Made by a program: the position numbers and the translations under genes. Shown piece after piece: positions 1 to 8,402 of a stretch of 41,596 bases of DNA. The notes under the pieces are model-generated. The model was given only the letters and a program-made list of their open reading frames with translations, was not told the origin of the DNA and made no database searches. Location of the stretch: assembly GCA_020073705.1 (NCBI GenBank), contig JAIQES010000040.1:1-41596 (forward strand). Direction: 5' to 3'. The first letter of the stretch is position 1, and each line of letters begins with the position of its first letter. This stretch comes from Terriglobia bacterium. GTDB taxonomy: Bacteria > Acidobacteriota > Terriglobia > Acidiferrales > UBA7541.

Positions 1-619
1 CGTTCACCATCGGCTCGATGGCGAGCACCATCCCGGCCCGGAGCTTCGGCCCCTGACCCGGCGGCCCGTAGTTCGGGATCTGCGGCTCCTCGTGGAGCTC
101 CCGCCCGATCCCGTGTCCGACGAGCGCGCGGACCACACCGTACCCCGCGCGCTTCACCTCCCGCTCGATCGCGTGGGAGATGTCCGTCAGGTACTTCCCC
201 GCGCGCGCCTGCTCGATCCCGCACTGGAGCGCCCGCTCGGTCGTCTCGAGCAGCCGCGCCGTCTGCGGCGTGATCTCCCCGACCGGGAACGTCCGCGCCG
301 CATCGCCGTAGTACCCCTGCCGGCGGACACCGATGTCGAGGGAGATCACGTCCCCCTCGCGCAACACGCGCTTCGGGCTCGGGATCCCGTGCACCACTTC
401 CTCGTTGATCGAGGCGCAGATGCTCGCCGGGAACCCCCGGTACCCCTTGAACGCCGGCTCGCCGCCCTCGGCGCGGATGAACTCCTCCGCCAGCCGGTCC
501 AGCGCGAGCGTCGAGACGCCCGGGCGCACCTCGCGCCCCAGCATCAGGAGGCAGCGTCCGACGATCTGGGCGCTCTCCCGGATCCGCCCCACCGCCTCGG
601 CGTCGTGGATCCGGATCAT
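1..619 (-). CDS. map: methionine aminopeptidase type I, C-terminus cut by window edge
   Basis: Removes the initiator methionine from nascent proteins in the cytosol, using a dinuclear metal centre. About 206 residues are visible, starting at ATG 619. The pita-bread fold motifs are clear: SINEEVVHGIP with the substrate histidine, the metal ligands in SLDIGV and GDAARTF, and GHGIGRELHEEP. The reading runs off the left edge just after the AIEPM segment, so roughly the last fifth is missing. It lies 10 bp after the stop of adk on the same strand, the usual adk-map order of ribosomal-protein operons. Base composition is visibly more G+C-rich than the main block from 1.8 kb on, and it probably belongs to a different organism (see the junction at ~980). 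Confidence 0.93.
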   Translation of the reverse strand, partial: MIRIHDAEAVGRIRESAQIVGRCLLMLGREVRPGVSTLALDRLAEEFIRAEGGEPAFKGYRGFPASICASINEEVVHGIPSPKRVLREGDVISLDIGVRRQGYYGDAARTFPVGEITPQTARLLETTERALQCGIEQARAGKYLTDISHAIEREVKRAGYGVVRALVGHGIGRELHEEPQIPNYGPPGQGPKLRAGMVLAIEPMVN

Positions 620-629
620 CGCCCCCGCC

Positions 630-980
630 TCACCTGGCGAGGCCCACCAGCCGTTCGATCGCAACGTACACCTCGGGCGCCGAAGCCGCGGCATCCACGT
701 TGCGGAGCAGGCCCGCGCGCTCGTAGAACGCCACGAGCGGCGCCGTGTCCCTCTCGTACACGACGAGCCGGTTCCGCACCGTCTCCGGCCGGTCGTCCGT
801 GCGCTGCTGAAGCGCCTGGCCGCACCGGTCGCAGATCCCCGCCCGCTTCGGCGGGAGCGTCTCCAGATTGAAGATCGCGCCGCAGGACCCGCACATCCAG
901 CGGTCCTTGAGCCGATTCACCACCACCTCCGCAGACGCCACCAGGTTCACGACCCGGTCCAGCCGCCGACTGTCGAGGAT
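630..980 (-). CDS. adk: adenylate kinase, C-terminal fragment truncated at a sequence junction
   Basis: Adenylate kinase interconverts ATP, AMP and ADP in the cytosol. Only about the last 115 residues are present. They begin in the segment RRLDRVVNLV, just before the LID, and continue through a zinc-type LID with two Cys-x2-Cys pairs (CGSC and CDRC), then the RNRLVVYERDT and FYERAGLL segments to the stop at 630. The N-terminal P-loop and AMP-binding half are absent: upstream of about 969-984 the same frame reads into an unrelated thioesterase gene. No start codon belongs to the original gene. It is followed closely by map. The break is abrupt rather than decayed, so I read it as a chimeric join, not a natural pseudogene. 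Confidence 0.88.
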   Translation of the reverse strand: MLDSRRLDRVVNLVASAEVVVNRLKDRWMCGSCGAIFNLETLPPKRAGICDRCGQALQQRTDDRPETVRNRLVVYERDTAPLVAFYERAGLLRNVDAAASAPEVYVAIERLVGLAR

Positions 981-984
981 CCTC
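969..984. other. chimeric junction 1: adk fragment joined to thioesterase fragment
   Basis: On the minus strand a PaaI-type thioesterase reads correctly to NINFL (988-1002) and then loses homology. An adenylate kinase reads correctly only from RRLDRVV (948-968) onward. Both genes are cut in conserved regions within about 16 bp, and a GGATCC hexamer lies at 977-982. G+C content rises sharply to the left. This is what an assembly or cloning chimera looks like. Confidence 0.8.
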
Positions 985-1290
985 CAGGAAGTTGATGTTC
1001 AGGTTGGTCGTGACGGCGAGCTCGACCTTCCCGATCTGGCTGAGCACCACGACATACATGACGAAATCCGCAAGCCCCATGAGCGCCGGGCCGGCGACGG
1101 TGCCGCCGGGCCGGATAAGATCGCGCTTGAACGGCATGCGCGCGACGGCGCGCCCGTGTTCGATCATCTCCACACGCAAACCCAGCAGCGCCGCAAGCGG
1201 CAGGCTGTCGCGGACGATCTCGTCGATCTCGGAGAGCGAAATACGGCTCGGAACGGGGGCTGGTTTCACGCTTGAATCCTCTCCGGACAT
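980..1290 (-). CDS. PaaI-family hotdog thioesterase, C-terminally truncated at junction
   Basis: Hotdog-fold acyl-CoA thioesterases hydrolyse acyl-CoA or phenylacetyl-CoA-type thioesters in the cytosol. About 103 residues are visible from ATG 1290. The hotdog helix and strand are recognisable in RPGGTVAGPALMGLADFVMY and TTNLNINFL. Family members usually run 130-150 residues, so the last part is missing, cut at the junction near 980. The gene is divergent from an enoyl-CoA hydratase gene with 67 bp between the starts, which suggests a shared fatty-acid or aromatic degradation context. Substrate is not predictable. Confidence 0.8.
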
Positions 1291-1357
1291 GACCGCAAAT
1301 ACACTGCAGAGGATCGGCGCCGGCCGCAAGTCGCGCCGAAATCCCGGGAGACGCGAC

Positions 1358-1816
1358 ATGTCCTCGCCGACCGAGCCCTTGCTTTTGCGCCACGATCGTG
1401 ACGGCGTGGCGACGCTCACGCTCAACCGGCCCGCGCAGCGCAACGCGCTGTCGGTCGCGCTGATGAGCGCGCTGCAAGCCGAGCTTGACCGCCTCAAAGA
1501 CGACCGCAGCGTCAAGGTCGTGGTCATTGCCGGCGCCGGACCCGGCTTCTGCGGCGGACACGATCTCAAGGAGATGCGGGCCAATCCCGGACGCCAGGCA
1601 TACGAAGCGCTGTTCAGCCAATGCTCGCGGCTGATGATGTCGATCGTGCGGCTGCCGAAGCCGGTGATCGCACGCGTGCACGCGGTCGCGGCGGCGGCGG
1701 GGTGCCAGCTCGTCGCGACGTGCGACCTGGCGGTGGCGGCGGAAAGCGCGCGGTTCGCCGTCAACGGCGTCAATATCGGCCTGTTCTGTTCGACGCCGAT
1801 GGTGGCGCTCACCCGG
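1358..1816 (+). CDS. enoyl-CoA hydratase/isomerase family protein, C-terminally truncated at junction
   Basis: Crotonase-fold enzyme that hydrates or isomerises enoyl-CoA thioesters. ATG 1358 has a GGGAG ribosome site 7 bp upstream. About 153 residues are visible: the substrate-binding LNRPAQRNAL segment, the first oxyanion-hole segment GAGPGFCGGHDLKEM, and the second around AAAAGCQLVATCDLAVA. Homology stops after STPMVALTR at about 1816, where the reading frame runs into the reverse complement of an aldo/keto reductase. About 100 C-terminal residues are therefore absent. It is divergent from the thioesterase fragment. Confidence 0.87.
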
Positions 1817-1820
1817 GTGC
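1811..1820. other. chimeric junction 2: enoyl-CoA hydratase joined to aldo/keto reductase
   Basis: The plus-strand enoyl-CoA hydratase is intact up to ...MVALTR (1799-1816). The minus-strand aldo/keto reductase is intact up to ...KYLVSHPG, meeting at the same bases. A CCCGGG hexamer occupies 1812-1817, and the neighbouring CACCCGGG can belong to either gene, so a short shared sequence may have driven the join. A 571-residue open frame (947-2662, minus) crosses this junction and the thioesterase; it is a fusion artefact. Confidence 0.8.
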
Positions 1821-2638
1821 GAGACCAGGTATTTGAGGAAGAACTGCGCCCAGGTCCGGCAATCAAACTGGCTGGCCCAGTCGGGCAGTTTCTGATTCTG
1901 CACGGCCTGGAAGAGCCGGCCGCGGCCGAAGGGGAGGTCGATCATGACGCCGATGCCGCGGTCGGCGGCGAGCGGAAGGACGCGGTCAGCCGCGGCGCGG
2001 CTGTCGAGCGCGTAATTCACCATAATGAAGTCGAGCTTCTGGGCTTTCATGACGCCGTCCAGCTCGGCGTGCTGGTCATCGGACGAGACGGAAACACCGA
2101 GATAGCGGATGCGTCCCTTCTCCTTCAAATCGCGCAGGGTGGCTAGTTGCGTGGTGGTGTCCAAGAGGTTGTGGACTTCGAGCAGGTCGATTCGGTCGGT
2201 GCGGAGCTTCTGGAAGGACTGGTCAATCTGGCGGAGGCCCTCTTCCTTTCCGCGGGCGCCGACCTTGGTGGCGAAGAAGTAGGATTTACGGTTGCCAAGG
2301 TCGGCCACGAGATCGCCGACGACGGTCTCCGCCTGGCCATATGAAGAAGATACTATGTCCGTTGATGGAGCGGTGTCGATGACTCTGCCGCCCAGTTGTG
2401 CGAACAGGCGGAGGACTTCTTTGAGTTCGACGCGCTCCGGCGCGTTGGGCCCCACGTCGTAGCGGCGGGCGGTGCCGATGCCGATGGCGGGAATGGATTC
2501 ACCCGACGACGGAATCTTTTTCATGACGAGCGAGGCGTCTTGGGCGTCGAGGAGGCCGGGCCCGAGCGCGGCGCACGCCCCCAGGGCAAGGCCGGCCTTG
2601 GCGAAGTCCCGGCGGGACAACTGCTTCGATACAGACAT
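1815..2638 (-). CDS. Tat-exported aldo/keto reductase, C-terminus lost at junction
   Basis: NAD(P)H-dependent carbonyl reductase of the aldo/keto reductase superfamily. ATG 2638 is chosen over GTG/ATG codons further upstream because GGAGG lies 10 bp before it and the protein then opens with a twin-arginine signal (SRRDF, followed by a hydrophobic Ala/Leu stretch to about residue 32). Catalytic elements follow: the DTAPS and SYGQAE segments (Asp, Tyr), ATKVG (Lys) and EVHNL (His). About 275 residues remain and end at KYLVSHPG. The C-terminal cofactor-binding segment normally seen in the family is missing because of the join at about 1815. It is co-directional with the metallophosphoesterase 168 bp upstream. 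Confidence 0.85.
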
Positions 2639-2806
2639 GTGATGCGCACCTCCGCTCACCATTCTAAACTAACATCGGCGCCGGAAATTGTCCCTGGTTT
2701 AGTTGGAGGTGGCGGCCCTGGACTTCGCGCACCTTACGCTACCTGCTCCTGCTGAGTCAAGGATTGGCACGCGGATTATCTGCGGGCGTAGCTATCCGAA
2801 CCTGTA

Positions 2807-3895
2807 TTATCTGGCCTTTGTATTTTCCGCGAAACACCAGTGTACGAAGTCGTGGCCATAGCGGGAGATCACCGACGCGGGAACATCCGTCTCCGCGAGC
2901 TTCTCAAACTCGAAACTAATTTCGCCGCCGGGCTGCACGGTCCCCAGTAGCGAGCCGTAGACGTTCGTCAACGCCACGTGCGCATCGGAAGAGTGCGGCG
3001 GCAGCGCGTATCGCTCTGCTCCCGCAGTCCCAACAATCCATCCCGGCAGCACGCCGCCATGCTGCTTCCAGTAGCCGGTGTTGAAGATTCCGTCCATGTA
3101 ATAATGCGAATGGCTCGCAAGAACGTATACGCGCTTGTGCGCAACGTTCTTCGCGCGCAGCAGATCGGCATAGACGCGACGTCCGCTATCGGTTCCCGCC
3201 GGCGATTCGTTCATGCCGTATCCGCCGGAAATGCTCTCGGGCAAGGGTTTGTGCATTCCTGCTACGATCGTCGTGACCGTTGCATCAGCCAAATCCTTCT
3301 CCAGCACACGCTCGAACCAACCCACTTGGGCGGCGTCAAATTGCTCGGCAGTAGCGCTGTCGAGGCTGTAGAAGGCCACTCCGCGATCGATCCAGTGAAA
3401 ATAGGTTTTCAATCGATGATCCCGCGGATCGTCCCGCAAGCGCTGCGCGCGCAGCATGGGCGTATTCAGCCAATCCGCAAACTGCACGAGAAAATCTTCG
3501 CGGGTCTTTACGGGTGGAATCGTCTCGTGATTTCCGATTCCCACCAGGAACGGGATCGAGCCAAACGGACCGATCTGGCTGTCAATGAAGTCCGGCCAGG
3601 CGATGCTTTCGTAATCCGCGATCGACAACGGCTTTGCGATGTGCTCGGGCTGATGCTGGATGTCTTCGTCGAACTTGTCGATGGCGCGCAGATCGCCCAG
3701 ATGCCAATAGAATGCGGCCTGATTCTTCTTCGCCGTTTCCGCTATCCCCGGCATCACCACATCCCCGCAATTCCGAGAATCACCGGACACAACGAAGTGC
3801 CATGCATCACTCGATCGCTGCTGCGCGGCTGCGGGCTGCGTTCCCGCCGCCGAGAGTGCGGCGGCCGCGATGACAACTAAGACTCGTCCAATCAT
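2807..3895 (-). CDS. secreted calcineurin-like metallophosphoesterase
   Basis: 362 residues from ATG 3895, preceded by GGGAGA; an in-frame upstream extension to 4234 lies inside the neighbouring gene and is rejected. An N-terminal signal peptide is evident (hydrophobic segment followed by AAAQQ near residue 25), so the enzyme should act outside the cytosol. The metal-binding blocks of calcineurin-like phosphoesterases appear in order: GDSRNCGD, HLGDLR, GNHET, AGMHKPL and SHSHYYM. The last replaces the usual GHxH, a tolerable variant. The substrate is unknown. It sits 70 bp downstream of the membrane glycosyltransferase-like gene on the same strand and may be co-transcribed with it. Confidence 0.8.
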   Translation of the reverse strand: MIGRVLVVIAAAALSAAGTQPAAAQQRSSDAWHFVVSGDSRNCGDVVMPGIAETAKKNQAAFYWHLGDLRAIDKFDEDIQHQPEHIAKPLSIADYESIAWPDFIDSQIGPFGSIPFLVGIGNHETIPPVKTREDFLVQFADWLNTPMLRAQRLRDDPRDHRLKTYFHWIDRGVAFYSLDSATAEQFDAAQVGWFERVLEKDLADATVTTIVAGMHKPLPESISGGYGMNESPAGTDSGRRVYADLLRAKNVAHKRVYVLASHSHYYMDGIFNTGYWKQHGGVLPGWIVGTAGAERYALPPHSSDAHVALTNVYGSLLGTVQPGGEISFEFEKLAETDVPASVISRYGHDFVHWCFAENTKAR

Positions 3896-3965
3896 CACTT
3901 CTCCCGGTCTTCCAGAATACTGTACGAATGCTACCAGAACGCTCTCAAGCCGCACAGCCGAAGGA

Positions 3966-5489
3966 TTAATGTATGCTGCGGGGAGCAGCGTCTTCTTTGA
4001 CGCTGCCATCCGGCAATTTCCGGACGCGATAAACCTCGAGCGCGCCGTAGGAATAAATCCGCTCGCCGATGCCCGCGAGCGCCGCGGAAAATCTCGGGAC
4101 CCCATACGCCCAGACGTAGTCGTAATCGCTCTGCACCTGTGTCCAGTCCGGGGGCTCGTCGTACGCGAGGTTCCAAAACCCATCTGGCGTGTACGAATCG
4201 TAGACGATGCGCATGGGCATCTGGCCGGGCTCATCGAACAGGTAGGGGGAAAACCACCCCCGCCGGATCACTCCATAGGCCCAGAAATGCGTGAACGGCC
4301 GCTCGATGGGGTCCTGGTCTCCTTCGACGATGGGCAACACCAGCGCACCTCGCGGGACGACATCGAACGAACGCGCAAGGCCAACGAGTTTTGGTTGCGC
4401 GCCGGCAAAATGTTGCGTCAGGCTCGCTGTTTGCGCCGCAAATAGCAGAAGCGGAATCGCGGCGAGCCATTTCGCGCGCCGCCCCACGCGTGCGGTGGCG
4501 AGAATCACGACAAACAATACAGGCAGGACGCGGATATCGAGATCCGAGTCTTCGCCCCACATCCAGGGGGTCGCCCAGAACAAGGCAAGAAGAAACCCTG
4601 CCATAGCGAGCCAGCGGCCATTCCAGCAAAATTCCGGGTTGCGCCACCACGCTGCCAAGAACCACACGCCTAATGCGGCAAGCGAAATCCAGTCCAGCAC
4701 CGGCCAATACCCGTGCAGGGTCATCCCGAGCGATTCGAGTTTTTCGACAAATCCACGAAAAATGACTGTATGCACACCGAGGCCGACGCGCGACGAGTGC
4801 AGATAGAACACCACGCCCGGCAGCGCCAGCGCGCCGCTCCAGATCCAGTCGCGGAGAGGCCGCCGGTCAAAAACGAGATACGCCGCTACAACCAATCCCG
4901 CGATGCCGAACCCCAGCAGGTGCGTGAAATACAGCGCTGTGAAGATTACGAGCACCGCAACCCACCGTGCACCCCCTGGTTTCGCGAGCCAGCGCAGCCA
5001 GAGTCTGAGCGCCAGGAATCCCACAGCGAGACTCAGGTCAAAATTCAAGAATCCCGCTAGAAAAAATGAATTGCAAGAGATCAGCAGAGCCCACAAAGCC
5101 GTCGCGTCATCACCAGGATTCACTTGTTGAAGAAAAAACCACGCCGCGGCAGGTAGTGCAAGGACACAGAGGCTCAGGAATATGCGTCCCGCCGTCTCGA
5201 TGGGAAACAGCCGGCCAAGCACCGCGAGCGAGGCATCCATTCCCAGATACGGATAAAAACCCCAGTCAGCATGAAAGAACCGGCTGAAGGTGAATGCTGG
5301 ATCGTGCAGATGGGCGAGAGCAAAGGACCGCGCCAGATGATTTGGATAATCAAGCAGCGGTGGAAACGCTACGCTCCAGATGGGAACCAACAGCAGAACG
5401 GCCAAAATCAGAACGGCAGCCAGCCGCCAAATCCTATTTGTGGGAGCCGAACGATCCAATGCGGTTCCCGGCGTATCCACGTCGCGCAC
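3966..5489 (-). CDS. polytopic membrane protein, GT-C glycosyltransferase-like
   Basis: 507 residues from GTG 5489, which follows immediately after the stop of the MgtC-like gene, so translation is probably coupled. An N-terminal membrane helix (about residues 22-42) leads into a periplasmic loop containing DYPNHLAR, and about nine more hydrophobic segments follow to about residue 355. The layout resembles GT-C fold glycosyl or mannosyl transferases that use lipid-linked sugars, where an acidic residue in the first large loop is catalytic. I see no family-defining motif beyond that, so the function is tentative. The C-terminal ~130 residues form a soluble domain. Confidence 0.6.
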   Translation of the reverse strand: MRDVDTPGTALDRSAPTNRIWRLAAVLILAVLLLVPIWSVAFPPLLDYPNHLARSFALAHLHDPAFTFSRFFHADWGFYPYLGMDASLAVLGRLFPIETAGRIFLSLCVLALPAAAWFFLQQVNPGDDATALWALLISCNSFFLAGFLNFDLSLAVGFLALRLWLRWLAKPGGARWVAVLVIFTALYFTHLLGFGIAGLVVAAYLVFDRRPLRDWIWSGALALPGVVFYLHSSRVGLGVHTVIFRGFVEKLESLGMTLHGYWPVLDWISLAALGVWFLAAWWRNPEFCWNGRWLAMAGFLLALFWATPWMWGEDSDLDIRVLPVLFVVILATARVGRRAKWLAAIPLLLFAAQTASLTQHFAGAQPKLVGLARSFDVVPRGALVLPIVEGDQDPIERPFTHFWAYGVIRRGWFSPYLFDEPGQMPMRIVYDSYTPDGFWNLAYDEPPDWTQVQSDYDYVWAYGVPRFSAALAGIGERIYSYGALEVYRVRKLPDGSVKEDAAPRSIH

Positions 5490-6761
5490 CTACCGCGCGA
5501 TCCAGAGTAGTGGCAACAGGCCCAGCGCAGTCAGACCAAGCAACAGGATTAGACTCTGCCTGCCTGTCTTTGCGCCGGCAAGAACAATTGCGATCACCGC
5601 TTTTGCAAGATTATTGCTTGCCGCCGCGATCACGACGCTTGCTGCGGCAAGACCTATCGAAGTCAGCTTGCCAGCCGTTTGCGTCAGTCCCATGATGAAT
5701 GGATCCACCGGCGCGAGGCCAGAGAGCACAGCCAGCCCGTAGATTCCGCCGCGGCCCAGATAAATGAGCGCGAAATGCGTCGCCACCAGCATCACGACAA
5801 ACCCGGCAGCCAGCACAAATGCGGACGCAAGCTCAAGTGGATTTTTCGTCAGATACCCGGCTCCCGCTCCTCCCTCGGCCCCTTCCGGCAAGCTGGACCA
5901 CATCCAGCCGCCCGCCATGCCAATGGCGCCCAGGATCAGAAACACAGGGAGAAGACGATGCATCAGTTCGCGATTGAAAAGGCCGATCAGGACGAGAAAG
6001 CGGAAATACATTACGCCCGATGCGATCAGAATTCCGCCGGAGTAAGTGTGTGGCGTTTGTGCCGGTCGCGCGCGGTTTGCCATTACAATCGTCGTGAATG
6101 TGGAGGAATACGCGCCACCTAGCAGGCCCGCCAGCCTGACGCCGCCTTTCCCCTTCAATATTTTCTCCAGCAGGTAGCTGCCATAGGACACGCCGCTAAT
6201 CGCGACAACGATTAGCCATGCCTTGAATGGATTCAAAGCGAAGGGGCCGTAGTCTTTGTCCGGCACAACGGGAAGAATGACGAACGTCAGCAGAAGAAAT
6301 TTCGTGAAAGTGAGAATTTCTTCGCCGGGAATCCTCGTCGTGAGGTTCTCGAGGAATTCTTTCAGTTCTAGCAGCAGGATGCTGAGAACGGCCAGCGTCG
6401 TCGCAATCCAGAATTGATCGCGCGACACCAGCGCGCCGACCACGTAAGTGGCCAGTCCCGACATTTCCGTTGTCACGCCGGCTTCGTTGTAGACTTCCAG
6501 CTTGTGCCGGTACGATAACCAAAGGAATGAACCGATAACCGCGAAGCCCACCGTTAAAGGCAGCAGCTGTCCTCCAGAGAGGAGCGCCATCGCGTAACCG
6601 ATCAAGCCGATCAGCGGAAATGTGCGCACCCCGCCGAAACTGTACCGCTGCCCTGCCGCGCGATGTTCCTCGCGTTCAAGTCCGATCAGGAAGCACAAGA
6701 ACAGCGTCAGGAGGATCTTGACGCCTTCCGGCGGCAACATCTGCAGAAGCTTATCGGTCAC
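5490..6761 (-). CDS. MgtC/SapB-DUF4010 family inner-membrane protein
   Basis: 423 residues, strongly hydrophobic. The N-terminal third carries the MgtC signature (FLIGLERE near residue 27, then GGVRTFPLIGLIGY). The remainder matches the DUF4010 architecture with repeated hydrophobic helices and the conserved LGGAYSSTFTT and SNNLAKA segments. MgtC proteins modulate membrane ATP synthase and Mg2+/acid stress adaptation in pathogens; the fused DUF4010 form has no settled function. It heads a three-gene minus-strand series with the GT-C-like protein and the metallophosphoesterase. A perfect CRP-type palindrome lies about 175-190 bp upstream of its start (6934-6951), suggesting control by the neighbouring CRP/FNR protein. 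Confidence 0.8.
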   Translation of the reverse strand: MTDKLLQMLPPEGVKILLTLFLCFLIGLEREEHRAAGQRYSFGGVRTFPLIGLIGYAMALLSGGQLLPLTVGFAVIGSFLWLSYRHKLEVYNEAGVTTEMSGLATYVVGALVSRDQFWIATTLAVLSILLLELKEFLENLTTRIPGEEILTFTKFLLLTFVILPVVPDKDYGPFALNPFKAWLIVVAISGVSYGSYLLEKILKGKGGVRLAGLLGGAYSSTFTTIVMANRARPAQTPHTYSGGILIASGVMYFRFLVLIGLFNRELMHRLLPVFLILGAIGMAGGWMWSSLPEGAEGGAGAGYLTKNPLELASAFVLAAGFVVMLVATHFALIYLGRGGIYGLAVLSGLAPVDPFIMGLTQTAGKLTSIGLAAASVVIAAASNNLAKAVIAIVLAGAKTGRQSLILLLGLTALGLLPLLWIAR

Positions 6762-6933
6762 GGGTTTTTCTCAGCGGCAGCGCTGCGGTTCCCTTTCCGC
6801 TTTGTCTTCGTGCCTGCAGCACCTTGCCGCCACCGTGAGACTATCCACATTTGCTGGCAAACTCAACCCCGGGGTGGAATAGGAAAGGTTCATCGTATCC
6901 CCCTAGCAACGTTGAAGTGTTTGTCACTGTGAG

Positions 6934-6951
6934 TTGTGAGGGAAATCACAA
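6934..6951. promoter_or_regulatory. CRP/FNR-type operator upstream of the mgtC-like gene
   Basis: TTGTGA-gggaaa-TCACAA is a perfect 6+6 inverted repeat matching the TGTGA-N6-TCACA CRP consensus. It lies between the stop of the crp-like gene (7001) and the start of the mgtC-like gene (6761), on the promoter side of the latter. Same family of sites as 7851, 7873, 14792, 14961 and 28061. Confidence 0.7.
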
Positions 6952-7000
6952 GGCGATAATTTTGCTCGATTGTGAATTCCAGGAAGGGGAAATGCGAAAT

Positions 7001-7738
7001 CTAATTGCCTCCAACCAGCCTTTCCATACCCGGCTTGTCCTTGATCGTAAGAATCGAACCTTTAATTTGCAGAAGTTTCTCTTTCCTAAAGTGTGCAAAA
7101 AGGCGCGTCACGGTCTCTCTGGATGCGCCGATCATTTGCGCGATCTCTTCATGTGTCAGAGTGAGCTTGGCCTTGATGGCCCCTTTTTCCGAATTGTGAT
7201 CCGCGGTCCAATCCAGGATAAACCGCGCCAGCTTTTCTCCGGCCGAATGCGAGAGTCCGATCGTGCGCATTTCGGCGAACGCCGAGTGGTAGGTTTCACT
7301 CAGCTCCTGGGCCACGCGCAGCGCCGCCTCGCCATGCTCGCGGAGGAAGGCGAGAAAATCCGTGCGGCTAATGAAATTGACCTGCGTCGGCTCGATGACG
7401 TCCGCAGTGACTTCGTAGGGCCTGTCGGCAATCGTGGCCGACAATCCCAGCAGATCACCCGGCTCGGCAATCCGGAGAATCAGAGTTTTGCCATCAGCGG
7501 AAGACGTCGAGAGCTTCACGTGACCAGCGCAAAGAATGAAAACCCCTCGCGCGGATTGACGTTCCAGAAATAGCATCGCGCCCTTCGGGTAGGTGGCCGG
7601 CCCGGTGATCTTCGAAAGATGTTGAAGGGCTGCCGGCGCAAGATTGCAGAACAGCCGGTCTTGCTTATAAGGACAAGTGACACAACTCTCGATGATCTGC
7701 AATCCGTAAGGGGAACCCATAAGGTTGTTCTCGGTCAT
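7001..7738 (-). CDS. CRP/FNR-family transcriptional regulator
   Basis: 245 residues from ATG 7738 (AAGGGGG 7 bp before it). An in-frame ATG at 7804, also preceded by AAGGGG, would add 22 residues of unremarkable sequence. The N-terminus has three cysteines in the spacing C-x2-C-x8-C (residues 19, 22, 31) and another at 70, reminiscent of but not identical to FNR [4Fe-4S] ligands. The cyclic-nucleotide-type beta-roll spans about 35-150 and a winged helix-turn-helix about 185-235. The recognition helix reads SRETVTR; Arg-Glu-x3-Arg is the CRP arrangement that reads GTGA. Twin GTGAy-N4-rTCAC sites lie 113-148 bp upstream, so autoregulation and control of the divergent genes are likely. Signal (oxygen, NO or nucleotide) is not determinable here. 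Confidence 0.9.
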   Translation of the reverse strand: MTENNLMGSPYGLQIIESCVTCPYKQDRLFCNLAPAALQHLSKITGPATYPKGAMLFLERQSARGVFILCAGHVKLSTSSADGKTLILRIAEPGDLLGLSATIADRPYEVTADVIEPTQVNFISRTDFLAFLREHGEAALRVAQELSETYHSAFAEMRTIGLSHSAGEKLARFILDWTADHNSEKGAIKAKLTLTHEEIAQMIGASRETVTRLFAHFRKEKLLQIKGSILTIKDKPGMERLVGGN

Positions 7739-7850
7739 TGTATGCCCCCTTCCGCGGCTTACAAAGTGAAAGTGGCGCTTCGAAGGTGGTTGAACTTCAG
7801 ACATTTAACCCCTTTTGGTAAGGGAATACCGGAAACCGGCTTCGCGCGCG

Positions 7851-7864
7851 GTGACCGGCATCAC
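7851..7864. promoter_or_regulatory. CRP/FNR-type operator A, crp/7938 divergent region
   Basis: GTGAC-cggc-ATCAC fits GTGAy-N4-rTCAC. It lies between the divergent crp-like gene (start 7738) and the Cys-rich gene at 7938, with its centre 22 bp (two helical turns) from operator B. Confidence 0.65.
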
Positions 7865-7872
7865 GTAGCGCC

Positions 7873-7886
7873 GTGATGCCCGTCAC
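7873..7886. promoter_or_regulatory. CRP/FNR-type operator B, crp/7938 divergent region
   Basis: GTGAT-gccc-GTCAC, the second site of the pair. It is 52-65 bp upstream of the ATG at 7938, a plausible activator position for that gene. Confidence 0.65.
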
Positions 7887-7937
7887 CGCCCTCGTTGCAG
7901 CGCCTCTCGACAATGGCGGTGTAGCTGGAGGTGGGTT

Positions 7938-8363
7938 ATGCCACGAGATCAGCGAGATATCCTGGATGTCCTGAAATTCGAACTCGATTTCCTGAAGAAG
8001 GGCGGGTATGGCCGCTCACCGCGCGAGCCCTGGAGGGCACAGTTGATTTTTGAAGATTCACCAACCTGCATGAATTACGACCGCAAACAGGTTCCAAGAC
8101 CGTGCAGCGAATGCGTTTTGATGCAGTTCGTGCCGCCCGAGCGCCGCGCCGAGAAAGTCCCCTGCCGCCATATCCCTCTGACGCAGGCCGGAGAGACACT
8201 AACCGACCTGTACCTGGGAGGGACACAGCAGGAAATTGAAGATGCGATGGCCGATTGGCTGCGCAATACAATCGCGCAGTTAGAAACTCAACGGGCGAAA
8301 GAAACAGAGGCAAAGACTGCCGCCGGACCGCAAGAAAAGATCAAGGCACTAGGAGCGCATTAA
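7938..8363 (+). CDS. small Cys-rich protein of unknown function
   Basis: 141 residues from ATG 7938 with a strong GGAGGTGGGTT ribosome site. I do not recognise a named family. The central part holds Cys44, Cys56, Cys59 and Cys76 plus His78 (PTC, RPCSEC, VPCRHIP), which suggests a metal or iron-sulfur site. The C-terminal third is helical and charged (QQEIEDAMADWLRNTIAQLE). There is no signal peptide or membrane segment, so it is probably cytosolic. It is divergent from the CRP/FNR gene, shares its twin operator region, and is followed 39 bp later by a second small Cys-containing gene, so the two likely form an operon controlled by that regulator. A role in redox or stress response is inference only. 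Confidence 0.75.
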   Translation: MPRDQRDILDVLKFELDFLKKGGYGRSPREPWRAQLIFEDSPTCMNYDRKQVPRPCSECVLMQFVPPERRAEKVPCRHIPLTQAGETLTDLYLGGTQQEIEDAMADWLRNTIAQLETQRAKETEAKTAAGPQEKIKALGAH

Positions 8364-8402
8364 GCCGGAGTTGCATCTGAATAAGAGAGAGGGAGGTCAG
8401 TC

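Noticed and set aside
977-1817. GGATCC and CCCGGG at the joins as proof of restriction cloning scars
   Set aside because: The two enzymes' ends are incompatible with each other and short palindromes occur by chance; noted but not taken as the cause.
616-2662. Two long minus-strand open frames (416 and 571 residues) crossing 616-1866 and 947-2662
   Set aside because: Each joins real gene fragments through the chimeric junctions and then continues in a shadow frame; they are not single proteins.
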